Part shown: positions 45,309 to 53,712 of the stretch, one piece after another
How the letters are laid out: each line of letters starts with the position of its first letter
Numbering within the stretch: position 1 is the stretch's first letter
Source of the DNA: Ignavibacteria bacterium
GTDB lineage: Bacteria; Bacteroidota; Ignavibacteria; Kapaibacteriales; UBA961
Direction of reading: 5' to 3'
NCBI GenBank assembly: GCA_016720145.1
Contig: JADJXV010000028.1
Location: 62,001 to 126,000, forward strand
Length of the DNA stretch: 64,000 bases
Made by a program: the position numbers and the translations under genes
The notes under the pieces: generated by a model
What the model was told of the DNA's origin: nothing
Seen by the model: the letters and a program-made list of their open reading frames with translations, nothing else
Databases searched by the model: none

Positions 45309-45803
45309 TTATTTAAGACCGTCATTTTTCCGCATAAATTCGAGCAAATCCCGCGCTTCTTTATCCGACAAACTTTGATTGGGCATGCGCACCATACACA
45401 TTTCGAGCATTGCTTGTACTGCTGGATCTTTGTCGATCATCGGGTCGGGATTGGTAATAAAATTCATGATCCAATCGGGAGCGCGGCGAGTGGTCACACC
45501 TTTCCAACCCGGACCGACGAGCTTTTCGTCGGTGAGCTTGTGGCAGGGTGAACATTTCACTTCGGTCGTTGCCTCGCCTGCTTTTGCCATTACAGGGTCG
45601 AGTTTGTCGGATAGAGCGAGGTTCGCGAGGGTAAATTTACCTTCGCCTCGCTTGGGGTCATAGCTTCCTGTGCCTGCCTGCGGGGCAGAACCTTCGTGTT
45701 TGTCGGCGCTTTCGGGAGCTTTCGTGTCTTGTTCTGCGCCGCCGCAGCTTGCGAGTGTCATTGCAACTATTAGTATTACAAATATGTTATAGAATGTTTT
45801 CAT
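45309..45803 (-). CDS. Lipoprotein cytochrome c of the nos cluster
   Basis: 164 residues. A lipoprotein signal with C20 (LASC) and a 45-residue charged linker precede a single class I cytochrome c domain. The haem motif is C84-SP-C87-H88, with the axial methionine probably in VRMPNQSLSD. Such c-type cytochromes sit directly before nosZ in many clade II clusters and pass electrons from the quinol pool or a bc complex to NosZ. Both proteins would be lipid-anchored on the same membrane face. It is 38 bp upstream of nosZ on the same strand and is the first gene of the operon. Confidence 0.93.
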   Translation of the reverse strand: MKTFYNIFVILIVAMTLASCGGAEQDTKAPESADKHEGSAPQAGTGSYDPKRGEGKFTLANLALSDKLDPVMAKAGEATTEVKCSPCHKLTDEKLVGPGWKGVTTRRAPDWIMNFITNPDPMIDKDPAVQAMLEMCMVRMPNQSLSDKEARDLLEFMRKNDGLK

Positions 45804-45893
45804 GATGTTGATAGTAATTAAAATTGAAAAAATAAGTTCTCTGACAATTGATGTGATGTATCTGAAATACCACTTTTACCAGATTTTTTGCCG

Positions 45894-45988
45894 CCTGTCA
45901 TCCTGAATTTATTTCAGGATCTCCGTGGCTGTATGCTCATGCTTTACCTCATACTTGCTGTCATGCTGAAATAAATTCAGCATGACAG
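45894..45988. repeat. Pair of TCATCCTGAA / TCATGCTGAA palindromes
   Basis: GTCATCCTGAATTTATTTCA then GGAT, and further on GCTGTCATGCTGAAATAAAT then TCAGCATGACAGC, the latter a nearly perfect 34-bp hairpin. It lies between the fasciclin gene and the cytochrome c gene, so it may act as the terminator of the former; the nos promoter must lie between it and 45803. Confidence 0.8.
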
Positions 45989-46043
45989 CGACCACATCTA
46001 CAAATTCGAATTCAATGCTCCGGAAAATTGTCAGAGATCCGAA

Positions 46044-46610
46044 TTATTTCGTCTGCGGCAGTAATACACCGTCGATAACATGAATTATTCCGTTAGCAGC
46101 AGGAACGGAAGCGATAATCGTCGCGCCGTTGACGGTGATTTTCCCGTCTTTGACCCCGATTTTTACTTTCTCGCTGTTTGCTTGGTCGAGCATTTGCCCG
46201 TCGGTGAACTGTTCGGTTTTATACACACCTACCGACACATGGTATTCGAGGATATTTCTGAGCGTTTCTTTCTTTTCGGGCTTGACGAGATCCTCGACCG
46301 TACCGGCGGGCAGCTTGGCGAAGGCAGCATTGGTGGGTGCAAACACCGTAAATGGTCCGGCATTGGCGAGCACATCGACATAGTCGGCTGCTTTCAAGGC
46401 CGCGACCAAAGTAGTATGGTCTTTTGAGCCAACGGCGACCTTGACAATATCTTTCTGTGATACATCATCACTGACTCCTGACTGACCGACCGGCGCGGGC
46501 TGCGACACCTCGGCTTGTGGGTCGGGCGTTGCTTTTTCTTCACTGCATGCTCCGAGCAGAAGTGATAGACACACTACCATGCTCGCGAACAAAGACGTAA
46601 GCTTTTTCAT
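46044..46610 (-). CDS. Fasciclin (FAS1) domain lipoprotein
   Basis: 188 residues with lipoprotein signal (C22 in LLGAC) and one FAS1 domain (about 55-186). Conserved H1 GPFTVFAPTNAAFAKLPAGT, LRNILEYHVSVG and H2 NGIIHVIDGVLLP stretches are present. FAS1 domains mediate cell adhesion or protein contact at the envelope. The gene sits just upstream of the nos block on the same strand but is separated by a palindrome pair and 240 bp. FAS1 lipoproteins are common near denitrification genes in Bacteroidota, yet no defined role is known to me. Confidence 0.93.
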   Translation of the reverse strand: MKKLTSLFASMVVCLSLLLGACSEEKATPDPQAEVSQPAPVGQSGVSDDVSQKDIVKVAVGSKDHTTLVAALKAADYVDVLANAGPFTVFAPTNAAFAKLPAGTVEDLVKPEKKETLRNILEYHVSVGVYKTEQFTDGQMLDQANSEKVKIGVKDGKITVNGATIIASVPAANGIIHVIDGVLLPQTK

Positions 46611-46996
46611 AGCTTATTCTCCATAAATAGTAACAAAATAATTAACCTACAGTATCAATATTTATTGACGGTGCATTCTCAGCTTGTTCGGAATATCGCC
46701 CCGCCCGATGGTGGTACATATACCTTGAGAAATACTCACGCTATCCCTTCGCATGTTCAGTGAAATTACCCATAGACTACTCTTCCAACTCAGAATGATT
46801 TCACCATTGCAGAATAAAGAGTATTATGCCTTAAATTACGGCGTTGTGTATCCCAAAAACCGATTCACTAACGACAATTGTACGTTGTCTGCTCTTTCAA
46901 TTCATTGGGAAGAATTGTGATAGCATACATCGCTATGAGTTTATCAAAATGCACTACTCGTTGTAGCGGTCTGTCGTTCTAATTGAACATTTCAAC
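46611..46996. other. 386-bp intergenic region upstream of the fasciclin gene
   Basis: No gene found. TCAATATTTATTGA (about 46659-46672) is a 5-bp-arm palindrome about 50 bp before the fasciclin start and could be a regulator site, but it does not match the FNR consensus TTGATnnnnATCAA. Confidence 0.35.
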
Positions 46997-47707
46997 CTAT
47001 GCGGCTACTGCCTGTGGGAATAAAATATTATTCTCCAAGTGAATATGGCGAAACATATCCTCTTGGAATGCCTTGAGTTCCTGATACAGCACACGAAACG
47101 TAGTACACGCACCCGGTGGCGGCGTAAAGGAATTCGTCAGTGTCTGAATCGCGGCGAGAGTATCACCGGCTGCTCGGTGTTCTTCGTCGAGCATGTCTAT
47201 CGCGCCGACGAGCTCTTGGCGGAGTGAAGAGTCATCGGTGCTAAGCTCATGCTGAAGGGTGATTTGCTTAATCAATGGAAATACACTCGTCTCTTCTTGT
47301 GTGATATGACTGAGGAGTTCGCCGCTCATTCTTTGAAAAAGCTCTTGAATATCAATCACTTCGGGATGTTTTGCTGCATGCGCATTCACTACTTTTTGCA
47401 GGTGCATTTCGATTATCGGGATCATCGTTCGCACGTAGGAATGATGCTGTTGCACGATATAATCAGCCAAGAATTCAACACTCCAATCATTATAGCGCTG
47501 ATGATTGCCGGGCTCCTGCGGCAGCGACGAGAGTTCGGTCATCACTCCGGAGATATCAATCCCCTTTTCCTGACAGGCGAGATTGAGTGGCCGCTTGCCC
47601 TTGCAGCAAAAATCGAGATTGTAGCGTTCGAATACCTCGGCAGCGCGGAAATCATCGGCGACAATTCGGGCGAGACTCTTGGTCTCAAGTGTGGATGTAA
47701 GTACCAT
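46997..47707 (-). CDS. ric: Iron-sulfur cluster repair di-iron protein Ric (ScdA/YtfE/DnrN)
   Basis: 236 residues. The N-terminal ScdA_N part has LARIVADDFRAAEVFERYN and the paired cysteines LDFCCKGKRPL (C34, C35). The C-terminal part is hemerythrin-like with di-iron ligands in VQQHHSYVRTMIP, LLSHITQEETSVFPLI, LDEEHRAAGDTL and FRHIHLENNILFP. Family members repair Fe-S clusters damaged by nitric oxide or peroxide. A location beside a nitrous oxide reductase cluster and an Fe-S-type Rrf2 regulator fits nitrosative stress. A palindrome 70 bp upstream is a candidate binding site. Confidence 0.95.
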   Translation of the reverse strand: MVLTSTLETKSLARIVADDFRAAEVFERYNLDFCCKGKRPLNLACQEKGIDISGVMTELSSLPQEPGNHQRYNDWSVEFLADYIVQQHHSYVRTMIPIIEMHLQKVVNAHAAKHPEVIDIQELFQRMSGELLSHITQEETSVFPLIKQITLQHELSTDDSSLRQELVGAIDMLDEEHRAAGDTLAAIQTLTNSFTPPPGACTTFRVLYQELKAFQEDMFRHIHLENNILFPQAVAA

Positions 47708-47776
47708 AAAAACATTCCTCTACTAAAAATTAAACAATTCACTGAATCGAAATTACCGTATTAGAAAACCTCAAAA

Positions 47777-47792
47777 TATGATTTTTGTCATA
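47777..47792. promoter_or_regulatory. Candidate operator upstream of ric
   Basis: TATGATTTTTGTCATA: 5-bp inverted arms separated by 6 bp, 70 bp before the ric start. Placement suits an Rrf2- or CRP/FNR-type regulator. A similar ATGATTTATATCAT occurs near 14636. Confidence 0.5.
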
Positions 47793-47878
47793 AATTGAAG
47801 TATAAAGAGCATTTTATCTTAAATATAACCATATCTTAAACAACAATGAAGGTAAAAGTACTGTATTTATAACAACGC

Positions 47879-47988
47879 TGTCATTCTGAGCCCTTCGGAG
47901 GGCGAAGAATCGAAACGTGCTGTACGGTCATTCTGTTACGACATCATCATGTTTCGATTCTTCAGTCGAAGACTCCTTCAGAATGACA
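47879..47988. repeat. MITE-like element with TGTCATTCTGA ends
   Basis: Ends TGTCATTCTGA and TCAGAATGACA, with inner GAAGAATCGAAACGTG and CATGTTTCGATTCTTC forming a second inverted pair; about 110 bp long, no gene. Confidence 0.8.
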
Positions 47989-48063
47989 TACTTATTAATC
48001 AACTTTGGTATTACAACAAAAAATGACGTTTCTTCAAAATAGAACGTATGAATGAACTTGAAT

Positions 48064-48534
48064 TTACTGACTTTCCGGCTTTTTAATGCTACTTAAAATG
48101 TCGTTTTCCGACAGACGATGTCCGAAGGTATTGACGCGCGCAGCTAAGTCTGAGAGCTTTATCGTCGATAGAAGTTGTGCAATATCCGTTCGAATCGTCG
48201 CCCAATGATCGTGCACCGGACAAGGAACAGCATTCCCGCAATTGGGCAAGCCGAGAAAACATTCCGTAAAAATCTGATCGCCGTCGATCGACCGCACCAA
48301 GTCGATAAGCAAAATAGCATCCGGACTCCGTGCGAGCATAATGCCTCCGTTCGGTCCGCGGTATGAGCTCATAATGCCATCCTGCGTAAGGGTTTGCAGG
48401 ATCTTCGTAAGAAAGTGAAACGAGATATCCAAGGTGTCGGAAATATGCCGTATCGACATAAACTGATTCCCCTCCACAGACGCCATATAAATCGCCGCTC
48501 TAATTCCGTATAAACAACTTTTTGATAAAAACAT
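48064..48534 (-). CDS. Rrf2-family regulator with three-cysteine Fe-S site
   Basis: 156 residues. A winged helix-turn-helix (MFLSKSCLYGIRAAIYMASV, IRHISDTLDISFHFLTKILQ, SYRGPNGGIMLAR) is followed by the cluster-binding loop C92-FLGLPN-C99-GNAVP-C105-PVHDHW. The spacing is that of IscR/NsrR-type proteins, which hold a [2Fe-2S] or [4Fe-4S] cluster. NsrR senses nitric oxide and IscR senses cluster supply. With ric as the next gene, an NO-responsive role is the better guess. A palindrome AGACAACTTTGTCT 20 bp upstream suggests self-regulation. Confidence 0.92.
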   Translation of the reverse strand: MFLSKSCLYGIRAAIYMASVEGNQFMSIRHISDTLDISFHFLTKILQTLTQDGIMSSYRGPNGGIMLARSPDAILLIDLVRSIDGDQIFTECFLGLPNCGNAVPCPVHDHWATIRTDIAQLLSTIKLSDLAARVNTFGHRLSENDILSSIKKPESQ

Positions 48535-48553
48535 TCGCTTTGAAAAAGATTTA

Positions 48554-48567
48554 AGACAACTTTGTCT
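48554..48567. promoter_or_regulatory. Candidate autoregulatory operator of the Rrf2 gene
   Basis: AGACAACTTTGTCT has perfect 6-bp arms around CT, 20 bp upstream of the start codon. Confidence 0.5.
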
Positions 48568-48655
48568 GCAATATACAGTTTTTTACAAAGCATCAAAATA
48601 TATTCTGCATTTCGGCTGCGCTCAATGCCCTGTTGTTGGTTGGTATTTTATCTTG

Positions 48656-49078
48656 TAGTGAACTTTGTGGTCACTTTGTGCCTTCGTGTTAAAACTGATT
48701 TTGCAGTATATACATCGTGCAGGTGACTTTTTAACACAAAGACACCAAGATACTCCACAAAGTTCACTATAGATACACCTAATTCTCTTGTATCGTTTGT
48801 GTTAGAATTCGAGATCGCTGAAGAATGGCACGCTGATTTTTTATGATTTCTTATGATGTTCGCAGATACTATCATCTTCAATCATAAACAATCAGCGGCA
48901 TCAGCGTGCCATCGGAACATGCACGCTGATATACTATGATTTTCGCTGATAAAACATCAGGAATTCAGCAGGTGACTTTTTAACACAAAGACACCAAGAT
49001 ACTCCACAAAGTTCACTATAGATACACCTATCTTATTGTGAACTTGGTGGTTACCTTCGTGTGCTTTGTGTTAAAAAT
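48656..49078. repeat. MITE-like elements with TAGTGAACTTTGTGG ends and a 63-bp exact duplication
   Basis: TAGTGAACTTTGTGG (48656-48670) and its exact complement (48755-48769) bound a 114-bp element with inner CTTCGTGTTAAAA / TTTTTAACACAAAG pairs. The 63 bp at 48718-48780 recur without change at 48968-49030 as part of a second copy, which runs to about 49078. Between them lie CACGCTGAT-type repeats. There is no gene between 48535 and 49094. Confidence 0.85.
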
Positions 49079-49094
49079 GAAATTGCTGAGGGCT

Positions 49095-49865
49095 TCACTC
49101 AAGTAATCCTAATTCCGAAGCATAGCGCGCAGCTTCGAGGGAATTGACGACATTGAGCTTTTCTAATATCCTTTGACGGTGAGTGTTTACGGTGTGGATA
49201 CTGATGAAGAGTTTTTCGGAAATATCCTTGCTTGGTAGTCCTTTTTTGACGAGAGTGAGGATTTCTTTTTCACGTTTTGTGAGCGATGCAGCGGTGTCAT
49301 TTTTGGGGACAAGCGGAACAATGACGCCTGTTTTATAATTCAGAAATTGTGCCTTTATGCCCTGCGTTTCGTCCTGATTCGGCGATATATCGAGCACGCC
49401 GAGCGTGAGCCAGATATTCCCGCGCGCGTCGATTTCTAAGGGCTGATGCTGTTCGATGACACGCACGTAGCTGCCGGCATTACCGATAACCCTATATTCA
49501 CACACATACTTATAATTTCTACGTTCATCCTCCGGGATCCGATGATAGAATTTCAGCGCCGCAATGCCATTCTGCAAAAGCTGCACGAGGTCGTCTGGAT
49601 GAATCCGCGAGTCAAAATATTCGCTCCCCGCCGCAGCGACCGCATCCATGTCATGCCCGAATAGCTCCCCGAAATTATACGATGTAAAGACATGTTCCTT
49701 CCGGTGATGGTCAAACACCGTAATGCCACTGTTACCCACCTGCGCAAGCTGATGCAGCAGCACAGTATGGGTATCCAAAATGCCGTAATCAAGAGCATGA
49801 CTATCGAATTGCTGCAACGAAAGCAGCTCGTAATATTCTTGCTGAAGTGTTTGTAAATCAATCAT
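49095..49865 (-). CDS. PAS-like sensor / LuxR-type transcriptional regulator
   Basis: 256 residues. The first 170 form a PAS-like domain (GNSGITVFDHHRKEHVFTSY, FFD-like HPDDLVQLLQNGIAALKF, VIEQHQPLEIDARGNIWLTL). The C-terminus is a LuxR/GerE helix-turn-helix (about 192-250: LTKREKEILTLVKKGLPSKD, ISEKLFISIHTVNTHRQRIL, EKLNVVNSLEAARYA). No receiver domain is present, so it probably responds to a ligand or redox state directly. It is divergent from a TonB receptor, with a palindrome in the 116-bp gap, so control of that receptor is likely. Confidence 0.9.
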   Translation of the reverse strand: MIDLQTLQQEYYELLSLQQFDSHALDYGILDTHTVLLHQLAQVGNSGITVFDHHRKEHVFTSYNFGELFGHDMDAVAAAGSEYFDSRIHPDDLVQLLQNGIAALKFYHRIPEDERRNYKYVCEYRVIGNAGSYVRVIEQHQPLEIDARGNIWLTLGVLDISPNQDETQGIKAQFLNYKTGVIVPLVPKNDTAASLTKREKEILTLVKKGLPSKDISEKLFISIHTVNTHRQRILEKLNVVNSLEAARYASELGLLE

Positions 49866-49875
49866 AAGTATAAAA

Positions 49876-49893
49876 ATACTGATTTATCAGTAT
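49876..49893. promoter_or_regulatory. Candidate operator in the LuxR / TonB-receptor divergent region
   Basis: ATACTGATTTATCAGTAT: perfect 7-bp arms, 4-bp centre, 11 bp upstream of the regulator start and about 90 bp upstream of the receptor start. Confidence 0.55.
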
Positions 49894-49981
49894 AGGATGG
49901 GAGGCCGTGGGAACGGTAATTTTGCAGTCAAATTATTTCAATCAATTCTATCGCTTCCCCCGTACAAGTTAAGAAAAAATT

Positions 49982-52315
49982 ATGAAAAACTTCCTCTTTC
50001 TGTTGGTTGTACTTGCTGTATGTACCACCGCTTATGCCGAGCAGCAGCCCACGCAGCGCATCCGCGGCATTGTCATTGACAAAGACTCCCGAAAGCCACT
50101 CCCGGGCGTTACCATTCAAATCCTGAAATCCACCCCTAAACTCGGCGCAATCAGTTCGTCTAGCGGTACGTTTGCCATCGCGAATGTACCCGTCGGACGC
50201 TATGACCTGCAGGCCACTTCGCTTGGGTACGAACCGGTTATCACCCGCGAGATTATCGTTACCTCTGCCAAGGAAACGTTTGTGACGATTGCTATGAAAG
50301 AGGCGGCGGTGTCTCTTGGCGAGGTCGTGGTCACGCCGCTTACGGTGAGCAAGGCCGAACCGCTGAATTCGATGAGCAGCGTCAGCGCGCGTATGCTGAG
50401 CGTCGAAGAAGCCAAGCGCTACGCAGGTGGTTTTGACGACCCCGCGCGTCTCGCTTCGTCCTTTGCCGGGGTGGCAAGCGGAATAGGGAATAATGGTATC
50501 GTCGTCCGCGGGAATGCACCCAAATTCCTCCAATGGAAAATTGAAGACATCGAAATTCCAAATCCGAATCACTTCGCCGATATGTCGGGTTTTGGCGGCG
50601 GCGGACTCACTGCACTCAGCAGTCAATTACTCGCCAATTCCGACTTTCTCACCGGCGCTTTCCCGGCCGAATACACGAATGCACTGTCGGGAGTGTTTGA
50701 TATTTTTATGCGGTCGGGGAATTCGAGTGACTACGAACATACCGTACAGTTCGGGCTTGTCGGCATTGATATCGCCTCAGAAGGACCCTTCAGCAAAGAG
50801 AGCAAATCGTCGTATCTCTTTAATTATCGGTATTCTACACTCAGTCTTCTCACACCGCTTTTGCCTGATGACGCAGGCGGCACGAGCTATCAGGACTTGT
50901 CGTTCAAGCTTACTTTTCCGTCCGGCAATGGCACGTTTTCCCTCTGGGGAATTGGCCTCATCGACGGCTCCGGGCAAACCGCCGAGACGGACAGCACGCT
51001 CTGGAAATACCTGCAAGACAAAGAAGAACAGGACGTGCAGCAGTCGATGGGCGCCGTTGGACTCAGCTATGCGGTGCTCCCGGGTGAGAATACATTTTTC
51101 AAGACGACACTCGCCGCGACCGTCAGCGAACTCAATCTCGACACCAAACGTATGAATGCCGCGCTCACCCTTCTTCCGCAGAATGCGATTCATTCGAGTA
51201 ATTGGAATTTTGTGCTGAGTAGTAGTCTTACCACGAAATTCAGCGCCGAGCACACCAATAAAACAGGCATTACGCTCACGGGACTCCGCTATACGATGGC
51301 GCTTAGCGATGCAGGTACAAACCAGGTTCTTCAATCAATTACGAATGAAAATGGTTTTAGCGCTTTACTTGCCGGATATACAGGTTCGTCGGTGCAGCTC
51401 TCCAAGACGCTGACCATGACCGCCGGAATCAGCAGTCAATTTTTTACGCTTAATTCTCATGCAACGCTGGAGCCGCGTCTTGCTTTTCGGTATCAGCCCA
51501 CCCCAGGCGGTGCGGTGTTCGGTATCGGCTATGGCAATCACAGCCGATTGGAGCGTATCAATTACTACTTTTCGACATCGCCGGAGTTCGGTTCGGAGCT
51601 TGTCAATAAACACCTCGACTTTACCAAAGCGCATCATTTGGTCGTGAGCTATAGTCAGAAGATTTCGGACGATATTTCGCTCAAAGTCGAACCCTACGTG
51701 CAGTACATTTACAATGTGCCGGTTATCGCCGACAGTTCATTTTCGTTTATTAATCTTCAGAATGAATGGTTCGTCAGTAAAAAGCTCGAAAATCGTGGTG
51801 AAGGAAGGAATTACGGCATCGACCTAACGCTCGAAAAATACCTTTCGGACGGGTATTACTTCCTCGTGTCGGGTTCGGTCTTTCATGCCGAATACCTCGC
51901 CGGCGACGGCATCTGGCGTAATGCACGGTCCAATAAAAATTTCCTCGGTAATCTGCTGGTAGGGAAGGAATGGCAATTTGGCAATGCGGTGCTGAGCGCG
52001 AATATTCGCCTGACGGTGCAGGGTGGCGACCGGTATTCACCGGTCAAGGAGGAAGAATCGATTGCCGCCCGCGATGTCGTCTATGATCAGTCGCGCGCGT
52101 TTGCACTGCAGACGCCGGTGATGACGCAGGCGCATTGGACGATGAGTTATAGAATTAATAATCAGGGTGTGTCGCATGAGATTGCGCTGAAAATTCTCAA
52201 TGCGACGATGCAGAAGGATTTCTACGGGTATCGGTATAATTTCCGCACAAATTCCATTGACGAAAACAGCGAAGCGATTTTTATTCCGAATCTGAGTTAT
52301 AGGATTGAATTTTAA
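49982..52315 (+). CDS. TonB-dependent outer-membrane receptor with carboxypeptidase-regulatory N-terminus
   Basis: 777 residues. After a signal peptide (to about residue 21) comes a CarboxypepD_reg-like domain (about 27-112: RIRGIVIDKDSRKPLPGVTI, GTFAIANVPVGRYDLQATSL). A plug domain follows (about 113-235: VVVTPLTVSKAEPLNSMSS, GIGNNGIVVRGNAPKFLQWK, ALSGVFDIFMRSGNS), then a beta-barrel that ends in the aromatic SYRIEF. Such receptors take up scarce ligands (metal chelates, cofactors, glycans, peptides) using TonB energy. No SusD partner is present, so a glycan role is less likely; the ligand is unknown. It may be controlled by the divergent PAS-LuxR protein. Confidence 0.9.
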   Translation: MKNFLFLLVVLAVCTTAYAEQQPTQRIRGIVIDKDSRKPLPGVTIQILKSTPKLGAISSSSGTFAIANVPVGRYDLQATSLGYEPVITREIIVTSAKETFVTIAMKEAAVSLGEVVVTPLTVSKAEPLNSMSSVSARMLSVEEAKRYAGGFDDPARLASSFAGVASGIGNNGIVVRGNAPKFLQWKIEDIEIPNPNHFADMSGFGGGGLTALSSQLLANSDFLTGAFPAEYTNALSGVFDIFMRSGNSSDYEHTVQFGLVGIDIASEGPFSKESKSSYLFNYRYSTLSLLTPLLPDDAGGTSYQDLSFKLTFPSGNGTFSLWGIGLIDGSGQTAETDSTLWKYLQDKEEQDVQQSMGAVGLSYAVLPGENTFFKTTLAATVSELNLDTKRMNAALTLLPQNAIHSSNWNFVLSSSLTTKFSAEHTNKTGITLTGLRYTMALSDAGTNQVLQSITNENGFSALLAGYTGSSVQLSKTLTMTAGISSQFFTLNSHATLEPRLAFRYQPTPGGAVFGIGYGNHSRLERINYYFSTSPEFGSELVNKHLDFTKAHHLVVSYSQKISDDISLKVEPYVQYIYNVPVIADSSFSFINLQNEWFVSKKLENRGEGRNYGIDLTLEKYLSDGYYFLVSGSVFHAEYLAGDGIWRNARSNKNFLGNLLVGKEWQFGNAVLSANIRLTVQGGDRYSPVKEEESIAARDVVYDQSRAFALQTPVMTQAHWTMSYRINNQGVSHEIALKILNATMQKDFYGYRYNFRTNSIDENSEAIFIPNLSYRIEF

Positions 52316-52327
52316 TGAAATAGAGAA

Positions 52328-52507
52328 TTACAGAGTTAATTTCTCCAACCGCTCCGCATCCGCTTCACGTATCTCCCATTCTTTGCAAAACGTAAACCGT
52401 ACATACAACGGAACCTCCGCCCGAGGCAAATAAAAGCTCGCAGGTGGTATGGATGCCACTCCCATTTTCTCAATCAGCCAAAGGATAAACTCATCTGGAT
52501 TACGTCC
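52328..52507 (-). pseudogene. C-terminal remnant of an aminotransferase gene
   Basis: Read on the minus strand, the segment gives RNPDEFILWLIEKMGVASIP, PASFYLPRAEVPLYVRFTFC and KEWEIREADAERLEKLTL, then TAA. This matches the last 60 residues of the intact aminotransferase at 54614-55774 with a modest number of changes. No more of the gene lies upstream (from 52508 on). It is thus the tail of a former second copy, left 13 bp beyond the TonB receptor gene. Confidence 0.85.
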
Positions 52508-52795
52508 TGAAAGGTGTTACACCTGATGTCAATTATATACCGAATAAACACTTGATGACTATAAATAGAGTACCCATACTATAAAGCATAGAATCTACTT
52601 CATCGAATGTCCAAACAGACACTTCATCGGTAAATATTTTTGTTAGATACAAACAACCAACCAGACGGGAAGAAAATTATAATTTCACTTTGGTTTAATT
52701 ATCTATTTTTGCATCAAACTTGAAGAATCGAACATAAAGGGTTAATTATCCTAACCGTTTATGATATTTTTATTAAAATATAGTACCCTAAATCG
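52508..52795. repeat. Intergenic region sharing a diverged repeat with 57638-57745
   Basis: CACCTGATGTCAATTATATA then AATAAAC..., later ACAGACACTTCAT and GGGAAGAAAATTA, match CACCTGACGTCAATTACTTA then AATAAAC..., CAGATATTTCAT and GGAAGAAAAATAA near 57638. The order of blocks is kept. No gene was found. Confidence 0.55.
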
Positions 52796-53707
52796 ATGAC
52801 AACAACAACCTGTGAAACGTGTGAGAAAGAGCTTGTACCACTCAATGAGAGCGCAAAGATAGACAGCAAAGTTTATTGCAATGCATGCATTGAAGCACAC
52901 TTTTCAGACCCCAAGAGTTTGGAAGGCAGGTCAATTGAAAAAGTTATGGATCCAACCATTTGCTTCTCCTGTAGCAAAGATTTTGGAGATAGGGAATTGC
53001 GAAAAATATCTGTCTATCCTGTTTGTGATGATTGCGAGATTATGATTCAAAACCGATCGTTTCCCACCTGGGTGAAAGGGTTTTTTGTTGCAATTCTTCT
53101 AATTGTCATAGGATCTTGGATTTGGAATTGGAATTTTTATCAGGCGTATGGCAATTTTAGAGAAGCACTCGAATCCTTTTCAACCGGTGATGTAACCAAT
53201 GCAAGGAGATTAATGAGTTTGGCAAGTGATGAGGTGCCTGAAGTCGATGATCTAAAAACCCTGTCGCGGTATTTTCATGGTATTGAACTTCTTAAAGAAG
53301 ACAAAAGTAATGAAGCATTGGCAGAGTTGACCAAATGTCAGGAGAAATTACCCGAAAGTTATAATCTTCAATCACTTATCATTGAGGCCAAAATCGGTTC
53401 TTCGTTCGATAACAAAGACTATCACGGTTTTTTAGACGCAGCCAAAGAAAGACTTGCCATGGATTCGACTTCACCAGTTTCCATGACTTCAGTTGCATCA
53501 GCTTATGCATGTTTATATGCGGTAAAGGGAGATGAAGAAGACAAGAATAATGCGGTTCGATATCTTGTAAAGTCAAAGGCAATCGACTCTACAAGCCACG
53601 AAATGAAAGAATACTATTCCATCGTCGAATATCGATTATTCAGCAGAAACATTATTAAAAGAGAAGATTTTATCAAACAATTTCCAAACGGTTGGAATAC
53701 TAATTAA
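52796..53707 (+). CDS. Double zinc-ribbon membrane protein with C-terminal TPR-like region
   Basis: 303 residues. The N-terminus holds two four-cysteine zinc-binding modules: C6-C9-C28-C31 and C56-C59-C77-C80, each CxxC...CxxC. One membrane helix follows (about 92-112, VKGFFVAILLIVIGSWIWNW). The rest (about 115-303) is helical and TPR-like (FREALESFSTGDVTNARRLM, EALAELTKCQEKLPESYNLQ, NAVRYLVKSKAIDSTS). The layout puts the zinc part in the cytoplasm and the helical part outside, or the reverse. It is 5 bp upstream of an HExxH membrane protein, so they probably work together. I know no named family for the whole chain. Confidence 0.7.
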   Translation: MTTTTCETCEKELVPLNESAKIDSKVYCNACIEAHFSDPKSLEGRSIEKVMDPTICFSCSKDFGDRELRKISVYPVCDDCEIMIQNRSFPTWVKGFFVAILLIVIGSWIWNWNFYQAYGNFREALESFSTGDVTNARRLMSLASDEVPEVDDLKTLSRYFHGIELLKEDKSNEALAELTKCQEKLPESYNLQSLIIEAKIGSSFDNKDYHGFLDAAKERLAMDSTSPVSMTSVASAYACLYAVKGDEEDKNNAVRYLVKSKAIDSTSHEMKEYYSIVEYRLFSRNIIKREDFIKQFPNGWNTN

Positions 53708-53712
53708 CTATT

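Noticed and set aside
46659..46672. FNR box before the fasciclin gene
   Set aside because: TCAATATTTATTGA is palindromic but has the opposite half-site order to TTGATnnnnATCAA.
49928..50626. 232-codon minus-strand frame inside the TonB receptor
   Set aside because: Shadow of a GC-richer coding region; no domain and no start signal.
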